A stretch of DNA of 8,233 nt from positions 1 through 8,233 of the forward strand of contig JBCDCP010000127.1 in the NCBI GenBank assembly GCA_039181495.1. The letters are read 5' to 3'. A program made the position numbers and the translations under genes. This DNA comes from JBCDCP01 sp039181495. GTDB taxonomy: Bacteria; Pseudomonadota; Alphaproteobacteria; Rhizobiales; Tepidamorphaceae. Each line of letters starts with the position of its first letter. The first letter of the stretch is position 1. Positions 1 through 6,657 of the stretch are shown here, piece by piece. The notes under the pieces are model-generated. The model was not told the DNA's origin. It worked only from the letters and a program-made list of their open reading frames with translations, and ran no database searches.

Positions 1-2
1 CA

Positions 3-428
3 CGCGCGCGCGCCGAAGAGGTCCTCGGCTCGGACCGGGTGCGTTTCTTCGGCATGCAGGAAGACCCGCTTCCGTTTTATGGTGCCGCCGACTTTTTCGT
101 CATGCCGGCGCGATATGACCCGGCTCCGAATGGTGTCCTCGAAGCACTGGCCTGTGGTCTGCCGGTCGTAACATCGACAACAACCGGTTCCGCGGAGTTC
201 ATGGAGGGGGATGACGCGCCGGGGCTTGTTGTCGACGCAGAAGACCCCGAGGCATTGCGTCGCGCCATGCGCGATATGGTGGACACGGTACTGGGCGAAG
301 ACGCCTATCTTTGGCATGAGCGTGCCTACGCCACCGCCGCGCCCTGGACGATCGCGCGAACATCACGCGATATGGCCTCGCTCTATGCCCGCATGCTGAC
401 TGAAGATCTCTCGCTTGAAGCCGTTTGA
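3..428 (+). CDS. GT4-family glycosyltransferase, C-terminal part (5' end outside window)
   Basis: The reading frame is already open at the window edge (base 3) and ends at TGA 426-428, so only the C-terminal donor-binding half of a GT-B glycosyltransferase is present, about 141 residues. It shows the usual GT4 order: a strand ending in a V-R-F-F-G motif, an AADFFVMPARYDPAPNG segment, then LEALACGLPVV. The family's E-x7-E nucleotide-sugar motif appears as D-x7-E (Asp codon 117-119, Glu codon 141-143), a variant that to my knowledge is common in 'RYDP' members. Family knowledge says such enzymes move a sugar from an NDP-sugar to a lipid-linked or LPS-core acceptor at the cytoplasmic face of the inner membrane. 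The next gene is a second GT4, which supports a polysaccharide or LPS-core locus. Donor and acceptor cannot be predicted. The GTG at 39 is internal to the domain and is not the true start. Confidence 0.88.
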   Translation, partial: RARAEEVLGSDRVRFFGMQEDPLPFYGAADFFVMPARYDPAPNGVLEALACGLPVVTSTTTGSAEFMEGDDAPGLVVDAEDPEALRRAMRDMVDTVLGEDAYLWHERAYATAAPWTIARTSRDMASLYARMLTEDLSLEAV

Positions 429-477
429 ACGGCTAGACGACAAGCCCCAAGACAAACCCACCAAGAGTCCTCACCCA

Positions 478-1635
478 ATGTCCTTTGTCAGCCCGGTGCC
501 TGATCCCGAGCAGCCGATCCGGCCAATGCGCGTACTGCACACCGAATCATCATCGGGGCTTGGCGGGCAGGAATTACGGAGCCTTGACGAATGCGTCGGA
601 CTTACCGCGCGCGGGCACCGTGTGGCGATTGCCTGCGCTCCGGGCTCAGACCTAGCTGAGGAGGCGCCGCGGCGCGGTGTCGAGACGTTCGTCATTCCGA
701 TTGGCAAGCGCCGCGTCGAAGCAATGAAGGCTCTTGTAGCCACGCTGAAGGATTTCCAGCCCGACGTTGTGAACACGCATTCTTCTACCGATTCCTGGCT
801 GTCTACGCTGGCGACCCGGTTCATCAATCCGCCGGTGCCACTGGTCCGCACTCGGCATATTTCATCGCCGGTCAAGGGTGGCCGCGTGAGCCAGTGGCTT
901 TATCGGCAGACTGCTGCGATCGTGACGACCAGCAAGGATATCCGCCAGCACATGATCGATGTGGTGAAGGCGCCACCTGAGAAGGTCTTCGCCATACCGA
1001 CCGGCGTCGATTTGGGTCGTTTCCGACCTGGTGATCGGGATGCCGCTTGCCGGGATCTGCAGCTTGATCCAACACGCCGCTATGTGGGGTTGATCGCCGT
1101 TCTGCGCTGGCAGAAGGGTCACCGTGATCTGATTGATGCCTTCGCCGCGCTCGATGCAGAGAAGTATGCTGATACCGATCTGCTCCTGGTCGGCGCTGGC
1201 CCACAGGAGCCGGCCCTGCGCGACAAGCTGGCAGAACTCAATCTCGGCGCTCGCATCAAGTTGCTTGGTCACCGCTCGCCGATCGAACCGTGGTTCCATG
1301 CCTGCGATATGTTTGTCATGCCGAGCTACGCCGAGGGTGTGCCCCAGGCGTTGATGCAGGCCATGGCCTGTGGCCTTCCATCAATCGTCACGGCGATCCC
1401 GTCATTACTAGAGACTGTGACTGCCGATGAAGACGCCTTGCTGCTGCAGACGCCCGGAGATGTGCCCGCTTTGACAGCGCTAATGGATCGCCTTCTTGAT
1501 CAGCCGAAGTTGCGTGCGCGGCTCGGTTCAGCGGCCCATCACAACGCCGAACGTTTCTCGCAGGCGCATATGCTGATGGCAATGGAAAAGGTCTTCGCCA
1601 ACGCCGCGGCGACGCGCAAAAAACTCTATCGCTGA
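478..1635 (+). CDS. GT4-family glycosyltransferase (LPS/polysaccharide type)
   Basis: A complete GT-B glycosyltransferase of 385 residues when started at ATG 478. The N-terminal acceptor domain opens with MRVLHTESSSGLGGQE, where the G-G-x-E loop is typical of GT4, and contains an RTRHIS segment. The C-terminal donor domain has the LRWQKGH motif (R210, K213, expected to contact the donor diphosphate) and FVMPSYAEGVPQAL followed by MACGLPS. The usual E-x7-E pair reads E286-x7-Q294, so the second acid is Gln. The start is uncertain. The frame is open back to TTG 415, which would overlap the upstream gene by 14 bases, and ATG 526 is also possible. I prefer 478 because AAGAG lies about ten bases upstream and the segment before it is proline- and lysine-rich without domain character. 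It probably follows the upstream glycosyltransferase in one operon. Its 3' end overlaps the opposing gene by 10 bases. Sugar specificity is unknown. Confidence 0.87.
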   Translation: MSFVSPVPDPEQPIRPMRVLHTESSSGLGGQELRSLDECVGLTARGHRVAIACAPGSDLAEEAPRRGVETFVIPIGKRRVEAMKALVATLKDFQPDVVNTHSSTDSWLSTLATRFINPPVPLVRTRHISSPVKGGRVSQWLYRQTAAIVTTSKDIRQHMIDVVKAPPEKVFAIPTGVDLGRFRPGDRDAACRDLQLDPTRRYVGLIAVLRWQKGHRDLIDAFAALDAEKYADTDLLLVGAGPQEPALRDKLAELNLGARIKLLGHRSPIEPWFHACDMFVMPSYAEGVPQALMQAMACGLPSIVTAIPSLLETVTADEDALLLQTPGDVPALTALMDRLLDQPKLRARLGSAAHHNAERFSQAHMLMAMEKVFANAAATRKKLYR

Positions 1636-2063
1636 ATGTTGGTCTGCGATGCGGCGTTTGTCGCGCACGCCGCGTCTTGGCAATCCTTGCGTGGAACGAT
1701 CAGCGGCCGGATCTTGAGAAAGCCGACATAGGCCTGCTCAGCGATCCAGGGCAGAGGCGGTATGGCGAGCATCCGCCCGAGCCACGAGAATCCCGGCGTG
1801 ATCCTCCACAGCGCAATGAATGCTGCGGCACCAGAAATTAGCCGCCCGTCAGCCTCACGAAGATGAAAGCGGGCCAGCGCTGTCTCCCGATCGAGGTCCT
1901 CAGCCGGGGCTGCATCGCTGGACATAACGTCCTGCCAGAGGATCGCATCCTCCATCCCCGGCCTGCGCCGGTAGAAGGCGATCTCTTTCGTACAGACCGG
2001 GCATCCGCCATCGAAATAAACGACAGGTTTGTCCGGTTGCTGTTTTGTCAGATGTTTTTCCAT
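1626..2063 (-). CDS. DCC-family (DUF393) thiol-disulfide oxidoreductase-like protein
   Basis: A small protein of 145 residues with the signature of the DCC/DUF393 family near its N-terminus: VVYFDGGCPVCTKEI, giving D18, C21 and C24. The D-G-x-C-P-x-C motif resembles a thioredoxin-like CxxC redox pair, and family members are predicted, mostly without biochemical proof, to be thiol-disulfide oxidoreductases. The middle part carries the family's ISGAAAFIALWR and PGFSWLG segments, followed by a hydrophobic stretch. A further Cys pair lies near the C-terminus (KDCQDAACA). No signal peptide is seen, so it is probably cytoplasmic. ATG 2063-2061 is the only in-frame start near the motif, because a stop codon lies just upstream. 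A GGAGG exists about 22 bases upstream, too far for a normal ribosome site. It is divergent from the catabolic operon and convergent with the glycosyltransferase, so it is probably a separate transcription unit. Confidence 0.85.
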   Translation of the reverse strand: MEKHLTKQQPDKPVVYFDGGCPVCTKEIAFYRRRPGMEDAILWQDVMSSDAAPAEDLDRETALARFHLREADGRLISGAAAFIALWRITPGFSWLGRMLAIPPLPWIAEQAYVGFLKIRPLIVPRKDCQDAACATNAASQTNIQR

Positions 2064-2190
2064 GCAGCGTTAGATGGCGCGATTTCCTCCCACGTCGAGC
2101 GCGCGCGATTGCCGCACTCTCGTAGTCGTGTCACTGTCGCTCGAAAAGGTCGGCAAAACGGCCTCGGCGGTAACGCCCGGAGGAAACGAC
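2064..2190. promoter_or_regulatory. divergent intergenic region, probable promoter region of the catabolic operon
   Basis: This 127-base gap separates the minus-strand DCC gene from the plus-strand four-gene operon, so promoters for both should lie here or nearby. I see no convincing -35/-10 pair. The only symmetry I noticed is an imperfect one around AGGTCG-GCAAAA-CGGCCT (about 2146-2163), which is weak. No regulator gene flanks the operon, so an operator cannot be matched to a protein. The assignment rests on gene layout alone. Confidence 0.4.
2179..2184 (+). promoter_or_regulatory. ribosome binding site GGAGGA deciding the start at 2191
   Basis: A full Shine-Dalgarno match, GGAGGA, ends six bases before ATG 2191. 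It settles the start of the SAF-domain oxidoreductase, whose frame is open a further 39 codons upstream to ATG 2074. It is the strongest ribosome site in the window, as expected for the first gene of an operon whose later genes are translationally coupled. Confidence 0.8.
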
Positions 2191-3486
2191 ATGAATCTCG
2201 GCGCGCTGATGCAACAGCGGCTTGCCGAAGACGGACCGATCCGTGCCGGTCTGATCGGCGCCGGCAAATTCGGCTCGATGTTTCTGGCCCAGGTGCCAAC
2301 AACTCTGGGGCTTGAGGTCTCCGCCATCGCTGATCTCGATCCCGACCGAGCACGCAGCGCATGCCGTCATGTCGGCTGGGACGAAGGACAGGTGGGCGCA
2401 ACGGCCTTTCTGGAATCAGGCAACGATCTCGCCGCCCGTGACGATGTGGACGTCGTGATCGAGGCAACAGGAAACCCGATCGCCGGGATCGATCATGCGC
2501 TTGCCGCCATTTCCGCGGGCAAACATGTGGTGATGGTCAATGTCGAGGCGGATGTCCTGTGCGGCGCGGCGCTTGCCGAAAGAGCCCGTGCTGCCGGCGT
2601 CGTCTACTCGATGGCCTATGGCGATCAACCAGCATTGACCTCGGAACTTGTCGATTGGGCCCGGGCGTCTGGTTTCCGTGTAGTATGTGCCGGCAAAGGC
2701 TCCAAGTACCTGCCGGGCTATCATCAAGTTACGCCGGACGACGTTTGGCAGCATTACGGCTTGGCCGCCGAGGAAGCGAAGGCGGCTGGCATGAATAGCC
2801 AGATGTTCTGTTCTTTCGTGGATGGAACGAAGTCCGCCATCGAGATGGCTGCGATTGCCAATGCCTGTGATCTTGCCGTTCCGGAGGACGGCCTCGCCTT
2901 CCCGCCTTGCGGTGTCGACGATCTGGCCAGCGTTTTGCGGCCACGCGAGGTTGGTGGCGTGCTCGATCAGGCTGGAATGGTCGAAGTCGTCTCGTCTTTG
3001 CAGCGCGATGGACAAGAGGTCTTTCGTGACCTGCGTTGGGGCGTCTATGTGGTGATTGAGGCAAGGAACGACTATGCGGCCAGCTGTTTTCGGCAATACG
3101 GCCTGTGCATCGATGAGACCGGCCGCTATGCCGCCATGTACAAGCCTTTCCATCTCATCGGCATGGAACTGGGCATCTCGGTTCTAAACGCGGCTTTGAG
3201 GGGCGAACCAACGGGCAGCACGCATGCCTTCAGGGGTGATGTTGTTGCCATCGCAAAGCGCGACCTCGTACCGGGCGACATGCTGGACGGCGAAGGCGGG
3301 TACACCGTCTGGGGCAAGGTCATACCGGCTGCGAAAAGCCTGTCCAGGAATGCGCTGCCGATCGGTTTCGCACACGACATCGAGGTCAAGAAACCAGTTG
3401 CCAAAGGTGAGGTCGTGACTTTCTCTCATCTTGCCGGTCTGCCCGATACAAGTGCTCTGCATCTAAGGCAGACGATGACCGGCTGA
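2191..3486 (+). CDS. NAD(P)-dependent oxidoreductase with C-terminal SAF domain (COG4091, 'predicted homoserine dehydrogenase' type)
   Basis: A protein of 431 residues. The N-terminal Rossmann fold starts with RAGLIGAGKFGSMF (G23-x-G25-x-x-G28, dinucleotide binding), and a conserved IEATGNP segment follows at about residues 90-96. The middle region resembles the catalytic part of homoserine-dehydrogenase-like enzymes and includes a YKPFHLIGMELGIS segment. From about residue 350 a SAF-type domain follows (VVAIAKRDLVPGDMLDG, then GGYTVWGKV), the beta-clip fold shared with sialate synthase antifreeze-like and FlgA proteins. This architecture matches proteins labelled 'predicted homoserine dehydrogenase with SAF domain'. 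I infer that the true substrate is not homoserine: there is no aspartokinase or threonine-synthesis context, and the gene leads a catabolic-looking operon with a PLP lyase, an M24 hydrolase and an EutA-like enzyme. It probably oxidises or reduces an intermediate, or an imine formed by the next gene's product, with NAD(P). Start chosen on GGAGGA at 2179. Confidence 0.87.
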   Translation: MNLGALMQQRLAEDGPIRAGLIGAGKFGSMFLAQVPTTLGLEVSAIADLDPDRARSACRHVGWDEGQVGATAFLESGNDLAARDDVDVVIEATGNPIAGIDHALAAISAGKHVVMVNVEADVLCGAALAERARAAGVVYSMAYGDQPALTSELVDWARASGFRVVCAGKGSKYLPGYHQVTPDDVWQHYGLAAEEAKAAGMNSQMFCSFVDGTKSAIEMAAIANACDLAVPEDGLAFPPCGVDDLASVLRPREVGGVLDQAGMVEVVSSLQRDGQEVFRDLRWGVYVVIEARNDYAASCFRQYGLCIDETGRYAAMYKPFHLIGMELGISVLNAALRGEPTGSTHAFRGDVVAIAKRDLVPGDMLDGEGGYTVWGKVIPAAKSLSRNALPIGFAHDIEVKKPVAKGEVVTFSHLAGLPDTSALHLRQTMTG

Positions 3487-3487
3487 C

Positions 3488-4597
3488 GTGACACAACCAA
3501 TCGCAGTACCCCCCGAGTTTCCCGCATCAGAGTTGACTATGAACATCGTGGAAAATCCCTTTCGTGGCGCCGGTATTCAAAGCCCGGTCCTCGACGCTGT
3601 ACCGGCGCCAAGCACCGACGCTGCCCGCCCGGCAAACTTGGTCAGCCAGTGTCCTCGCGCAGCGCAGACGCCGCTTGTGTCGTCGCAGGATCTTGCGGAG
3701 AGGGCCGGTGTTGGCGCGGTCTTCGTCAAGGATGAGCGCGGCCGAATGGCACTTGGCAGTTTCAAGGCCCTGGGCGCCGCCTATGTCATAGCGCGTGCCG
3801 CTGAAGTCCGTACCGCCGCTGGCCGGACCTACGTGACCGCAAGTGCCGGCAATCATGGCCTGTCAGTGGCAGCGGGCGCTGCGGCGTTTGGTGCCCATGC
3901 GGTGATCTACATCGCCGAGACAGTCCCGGAAGCATTCGCCATGCGCCTGCGCGAACAAGGTGCCGAGGTCGTGCGCGAAGGGGCCGCCTACGAAGACAGC
4001 ATGGCTGCTGCCGCAACAGCGGCGAAAGACAATGGCTGGGAGCTCCTCTCGGACAGTTCCTGGCCGGGCTATGTCGAGCCGCCGCTCATCCTCATGGAAG
4101 GGTATCTGGTTCTGATGGACGAGGCGATCCGGCAGATGCAGGATCAGGCTGGCAAGGCGCCTACACACATTCTTCTGCAAGCCGGTGTTGGGGGCCTGGC
4201 CGGAGCCTGTGCCGCGCTGGCCAGGGCGGTCTGGGGCGATGCACCCAGCATCATTGTTGTTGAACCTGAATTTGCGCCAGCGCTCGCCGGATCCATCTCG
4301 GCCGGTCAGCCGGTCGACACCGCCGGCCCGGTGTCATCGATGGGACGGCTCGACTGCAAGGAGCCATCCCTCATCGCGTTGAAGGGTCTGTCGCGTGATG
4401 CTGATGTCTTTGTAACGATTACGGAAGACGAAGCTCGGCTTGGCACTGAGATTTGCGCCGATATCGGGCTTGAATCGACCCCGTCGGGTACCGCCGGAGT
4501 CTCGGCGTTGCTTGCTGCCGGCACGTTACGAGATGAGCTCGGGCTCACGAACAGTTCCTGCGTTCTGGCGATTCTGAGCGAAGGGCCGGAGATGTGA
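3488..4597 (+). CDS. PLP-dependent lyase of the diaminopropionate ammonia-lyase family (fold type II)
   Basis: A protein of 369 residues from GTG 3488. The fold-II PLP motifs are in order: FVKDE at 79-83, the Schiff-base lysine K93 in GSFKALGA, TASAGNHG at 117-124, SDSSWPGY with D189, the phosphate-binding loop QAGVGGLAG (231-239), RLDCKEPS, and ESTPSGTAG (329-337). The WPGY, LMEGY, HILLQAGVG and CKEP segments follow E. coli diaminopropionate ammonia-lyase (DpaL/YgeX) rather than ordinary threonine dehydratase. However, the catalytic Asp120 of DpaL (TDGNHG) is Ala here (SAGNHG, as in threonine dehydratases), and the C-terminus is about 30 residues shorter. I therefore expect alpha,beta-elimination on a related but different amino acid, releasing ammonia or water. 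One base separates it from the upstream stop. ATG 3539 (17 residues shorter) is a possible alternative start. No strong Shine-Dalgarno precedes 3488, which suggests translational coupling. It overlaps the next gene by four bases. Confidence 0.85.
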   Translation: MTQPIAVPPEFPASELTMNIVENPFRGAGIQSPVLDAVPAPSTDAARPANLVSQCPRAAQTPLVSSQDLAERAGVGAVFVKDERGRMALGSFKALGAAYVIARAAEVRTAAGRTYVTASAGNHGLSVAAGAAAFGAHAVIYIAETVPEAFAMRLREQGAEVVREGAAYEDSMAAAATAAKDNGWELLSDSSWPGYVEPPLILMEGYLVLMDEAIRQMQDQAGKAPTHILLQAGVGGLAGACAALARAVWGDAPSIIVVEPEFAPALAGSISAGQPVDTAGPVSSMGRLDCKEPSLIALKGLSRDADVFVTITEDEARLGTEICADIGLESTPSGTAGVSALLAAGTLRDELGLTNSSCVLAILSEGPEM

Positions 4598-5781
4598 ATT
4601 CGACCCCGGAGAGCACCGCGCGCGGATTCCTCGCTGGGGAGTTTGAAGACCGTCTTCGCCGGGCTCAAACGGCGATGGACAAGGCCGAGATCACCGTGCT
4701 GCTGCTGACGACGGAACCGGAGATCCGGTATTTTTCCGGTTTCCTGACCCGTTTCTGGGAAAGCCCGACCCGGCCCTGGTTCCTGATCGTCCCGCGGAAT
4801 GGCGAGGTAGTCGCCGTCATCCCGTCGATCGGTGCCCATCTCATGGGTCAGTGCGGGGTAGGTGACATTCGAACCTGGGCAGCCCCGAACTATCAGGATG
4901 ACGGTCTGTCGCTGCTGGCCGACGCGTTGTGCGACATCGTGCCGGATGGCGAGACGATTGCTCTTCCCATGGGGCTTGAGAGCCACCTGCGCATGCCGCT
5001 TGATGATTTCGATCGGCTGAAAGGCCGGCTCGGCGAGCGACGCCTCGCGAGTGACGACGGAATTATGCGGCAGCTTCGGCTTGTGAAGTCGAAAGCTGAG
5101 ATTGCCAAACTGGCCTCGGCCTGTCAGATCGCCGGTCGCGCTTTTGCCCGCGTCCCCGAGATCGCCAGATCCGGTGTGCCGCTGTCTGAGATATTCCGCC
5201 GTTTCCAGGTGCTTTGTCTGGACGAGGGCGCCGATTGGGTGCCCTATCTTGCCGGCGCGGCTGGGCAGGGCGGCTATGGCGATGTGATCTCTCCTGCAAC
5301 CGAGACACCTCTGTCTCCCGGCGATATCCTGATGTTGGACACCGGACTCGTTTGGGACGGCTATTTCTGTGACTTCGACCGCAACTTCTCAGTCGGCACA
5401 CCGGTTGCCACAGTGAGAGCGGCGCATGCGCGTCTGATCGAAGCCACTGCGGCAGGTTTCGAGGCTTCCAACCCTGGTGCGACCGCTGCTGACGTGTTCC
5501 ACGCCATGGACCAGGTCCTGACCGGCGGACAGGGTGGTGGCGCGGGCGCCTCTGCCGGACGGCTCGGACATGGGCTGGGAATGCAGCTCACCGAATGGCC
5601 GTCGCTCATCCCGGCCGACCACACAGTGCTGGAACCGGGTATGGTGCTTACGCTTGAACCATCCATCGAGACCGCAGCGGGGAACATCCTCGTGCATGAG
5701 GAGAACATCGTCGTGAAGAGTAATGGCGCCGCTTATCTTTCGCAGCCATCCGATGCCGAAATCCCAGTCTTGGAGCCCTGA
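4594..5781 (+). CDS. M24-family 'pita-bread' metallohydrolase (Xaa-Pro peptidase / EutD-DoeA-like)
   Basis: A protein of 395 residues. An N-terminal creatinase/prolidase-like domain (about 15-160, including EIRYFSGF) is followed by the M24 catalytic domain. All five metal ligands of the family can be placed: D249 (LDTG), D260 (CDFD), H326 (GHGLGM), E355 (LTLEPS) and E370 (HEENIVV). The two non-metal histidines that help catalysis in aminopeptidase P and methionine aminopeptidase are missing. There is no His anywhere in roughly residues 150-249, and the position seven after H326 is T333. Family members include aminopeptidase P, creatinase and the ectoine hydrolase EutD/DoeA. Given its neighbours, I infer hydrolysis of a small amide, amidine or ring compound rather than peptides, in the cytoplasm (no signal peptide). 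GTG 4594 overlaps the previous stop (GTGA), and GGAG lies just before it. The next gene starts directly after its stop. Confidence 0.86.
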   Translation: MNSTPESTARGFLAGEFEDRLRRAQTAMDKAEITVLLLTTEPEIRYFSGFLTRFWESPTRPWFLIVPRNGEVVAVIPSIGAHLMGQCGVGDIRTWAAPNYQDDGLSLLADALCDIVPDGETIALPMGLESHLRMPLDDFDRLKGRLGERRLASDDGIMRQLRLVKSKAEIAKLASACQIAGRAFARVPEIARSGVPLSEIFRRFQVLCLDEGADWVPYLAGAAGQGGYGDVISPATETPLSPGDILMLDTGLVWDGYFCDFDRNFSVGTPVATVRAAHARLIEATAAGFEASNPGATAADVFHAMDQVLTGGQGGGAGASAGRLGHGLGMQLTEWPSLIPADHTVLEPGMVLTLEPSIETAAGNILVHEENIVVKSNGAAYLSQPSDAEIPVLEP

Positions 5782-6531
5782 GTGTCCACCTTCGCATACG
5801 AGCTTCAGGACAATGAGAGACGCCCAGAGCAGTTCGGGCTCATCGTTCTTGAAACCGACGAGACCATTGAACGCGACATGCGGCGGTTGCTGCCCGATAG
5901 CATCGATCTGTTTGTGTCGCGCGTACCGTTTGCCACGGATGTCTCGCCGAAAACCCTTCAGGCCATGGATGCTCACATCGCGGCGTCCGCGAAGCTGTTT
6001 CCCCGTGCCGCGCGATTTGCGGTGACGGCCTATGGCTGCACCTCGGGCACCGCACAGATCGGTCCAACGCGCGTCACGAAGCTCGTGCGGGACGGGTGTG
6101 CCACAGAAACAGTCACGGACCCGGTCTCGGCACTCGTGGCTGCTTGCGAGGCTCTTGGTGTTTCAAATCTCGCCTTTCTCAGCCCTTATGTCGAAGATGT
6201 CTCGGCGCGTTTGCGACACGTCCTTAGCGGGCAGGGGATCGGCACATCGGTTGTCGGCACCTTCGACGAGCCGGACGATTCAAACGTTGCCCGGATAGAG
6301 CCTGCGTCGACACTTCAAGCCGCCATCGACCTGGCCGCCGACAGCGATGCCGACGCGGTGTTCATGTCCTGCACCAACCTCCAGACACTCGATATCATTA
6401 CACCGCTCGAGACCGAACTGGGCAGGCCGGTCCTGTCCAGCAACCTGGTGCTCGCCTGGCACATGCTGCGTCTGGCCGGATTGGAAGCCAATCCGAGCGC
6501 GCCAGGCCGGCTCTGGCAGGCAGAGCACTAG
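5782..6531 (+). CDS. Asp/Glu racemase-superfamily protein, EutA / maleate cis-trans isomerase type
   Basis: A protein of 249 residues, the usual size for the maleate isomerase, arylmalonate decarboxylase and EutA group. The two facing catalytic cysteines are both present: C86 in AYGCTSGT and C197 in FMSCTNLQT, each in the expected C-T-S/N context. The C-terminal SSNLVLAWHMLRLAGLE segment is typical of the EutA/maleate-isomerase branch rather than of true aspartate or glutamate racemases. In the branch, one Cys acts as acid/base or nucleophile for isomerisation, racemisation or decarboxylation of small carboxylates. EutA is required in hydroxyectoine use, but its exact reaction is not well settled as far as I know. 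The GTG start comes directly after the upstream TGA with GGAG about seven bases before it, so it is the fourth gene of the operon. Ectoine-pathway membership is an inference from family resemblance and the neighbouring M24 gene. Maleate isomerase is the alternative. Confidence 0.85.
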   Translation: MSTFAYELQDNERRPEQFGLIVLETDETIERDMRRLLPDSIDLFVSRVPFATDVSPKTLQAMDAHIAASAKLFPRAARFAVTAYGCTSGTAQIGPTRVTKLVRDGCATETVTDPVSALVAACEALGVSNLAFLSPYVEDVSARLRHVLSGQGIGTSVVGTFDEPDDSNVARIEPASTLQAAIDLAADSDADAVFMSCTNLQTLDIITPLETELGRPVLSSNLVLAWHMLRLAGLEANPSAPGRLWQAEH

Positions 6532-6532
6532 C

Positions 6533-6595
6533 CAGCCGGTCCTGCGTCTCGAACCGAGAGACGCAATGCCGCGATCACGCTTCCGTAGCCGGCTG
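6533..6595 (+). other. nested inverted repeats after the four-gene operon, possible 3'-end RNA structure
   Basis: An 8-base perfect stem, TGCGTCTC (6543-6550) with GAGACGCA (6558-6565), encloses a 7-base loop. A second pair, CAGCCGG (6533-6539) with CCGGCTG (6589-6595), surrounds it, so the two could form one branched structure just after the stop at 6529-6531. No T-run follows, so this is not a classical intrinsic terminator. It may protect the 3' end or pause polymerase. A short repeat, TGGGA (6596-6600) with TCCCA (6606-6610), follows. Confidence 0.45.
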
Positions 6596-6657
6596 TGGGA
6601 CGACATCCCATATAGCGATCGAGTACTGGGTCCCACGCCCTACAGAGTTCGCGACAC

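Noticed and set aside
415..477. TTG start at 415 for the second glycosyltransferase, overlapping the first by 14 bases
   Set aside because: The extra 21 residues are proline- and lysine-rich without domain character, and ATG 478 has an AAGAG at a fair distance. It remains possible if translation is coupled.
2074..2190. 39-codon upstream extension of the SAF oxidoreductase from ATG 2074
   Set aside because: GGAGGA at 2179-2184 is placed correctly for ATG 2191, and the extension would fill the divergent promoter region without resembling any domain.
2416..3153. 245-residue open frame on the minus strand inside the SAF oxidoreductase
   Set aside because: It is fully antisense to a gene with clear family motifs. 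Long antisense frames are expected in GC-rich DNA, and its sequence shows no domain.
4306..4986. 226-residue minus-strand open frame spanning the PLP enzyme and M24 gene junction
   Set aside because: It is antisense to two well-supported genes, with no recognisable motif or ribosome site.
2191..6531. Calling the operon a standard ectoine-degradation cluster (doe/eut)
   Set aside because: No EutC/ornithine cyclodeaminase, EutE/DoeB deacetylase, DoeC/DoeD or ectoine transporter is present. The PLP enzyme is DpaL-like, and the M24 protein keeps a full metal site. Only the EutA-type protein and the M24 fold fit.
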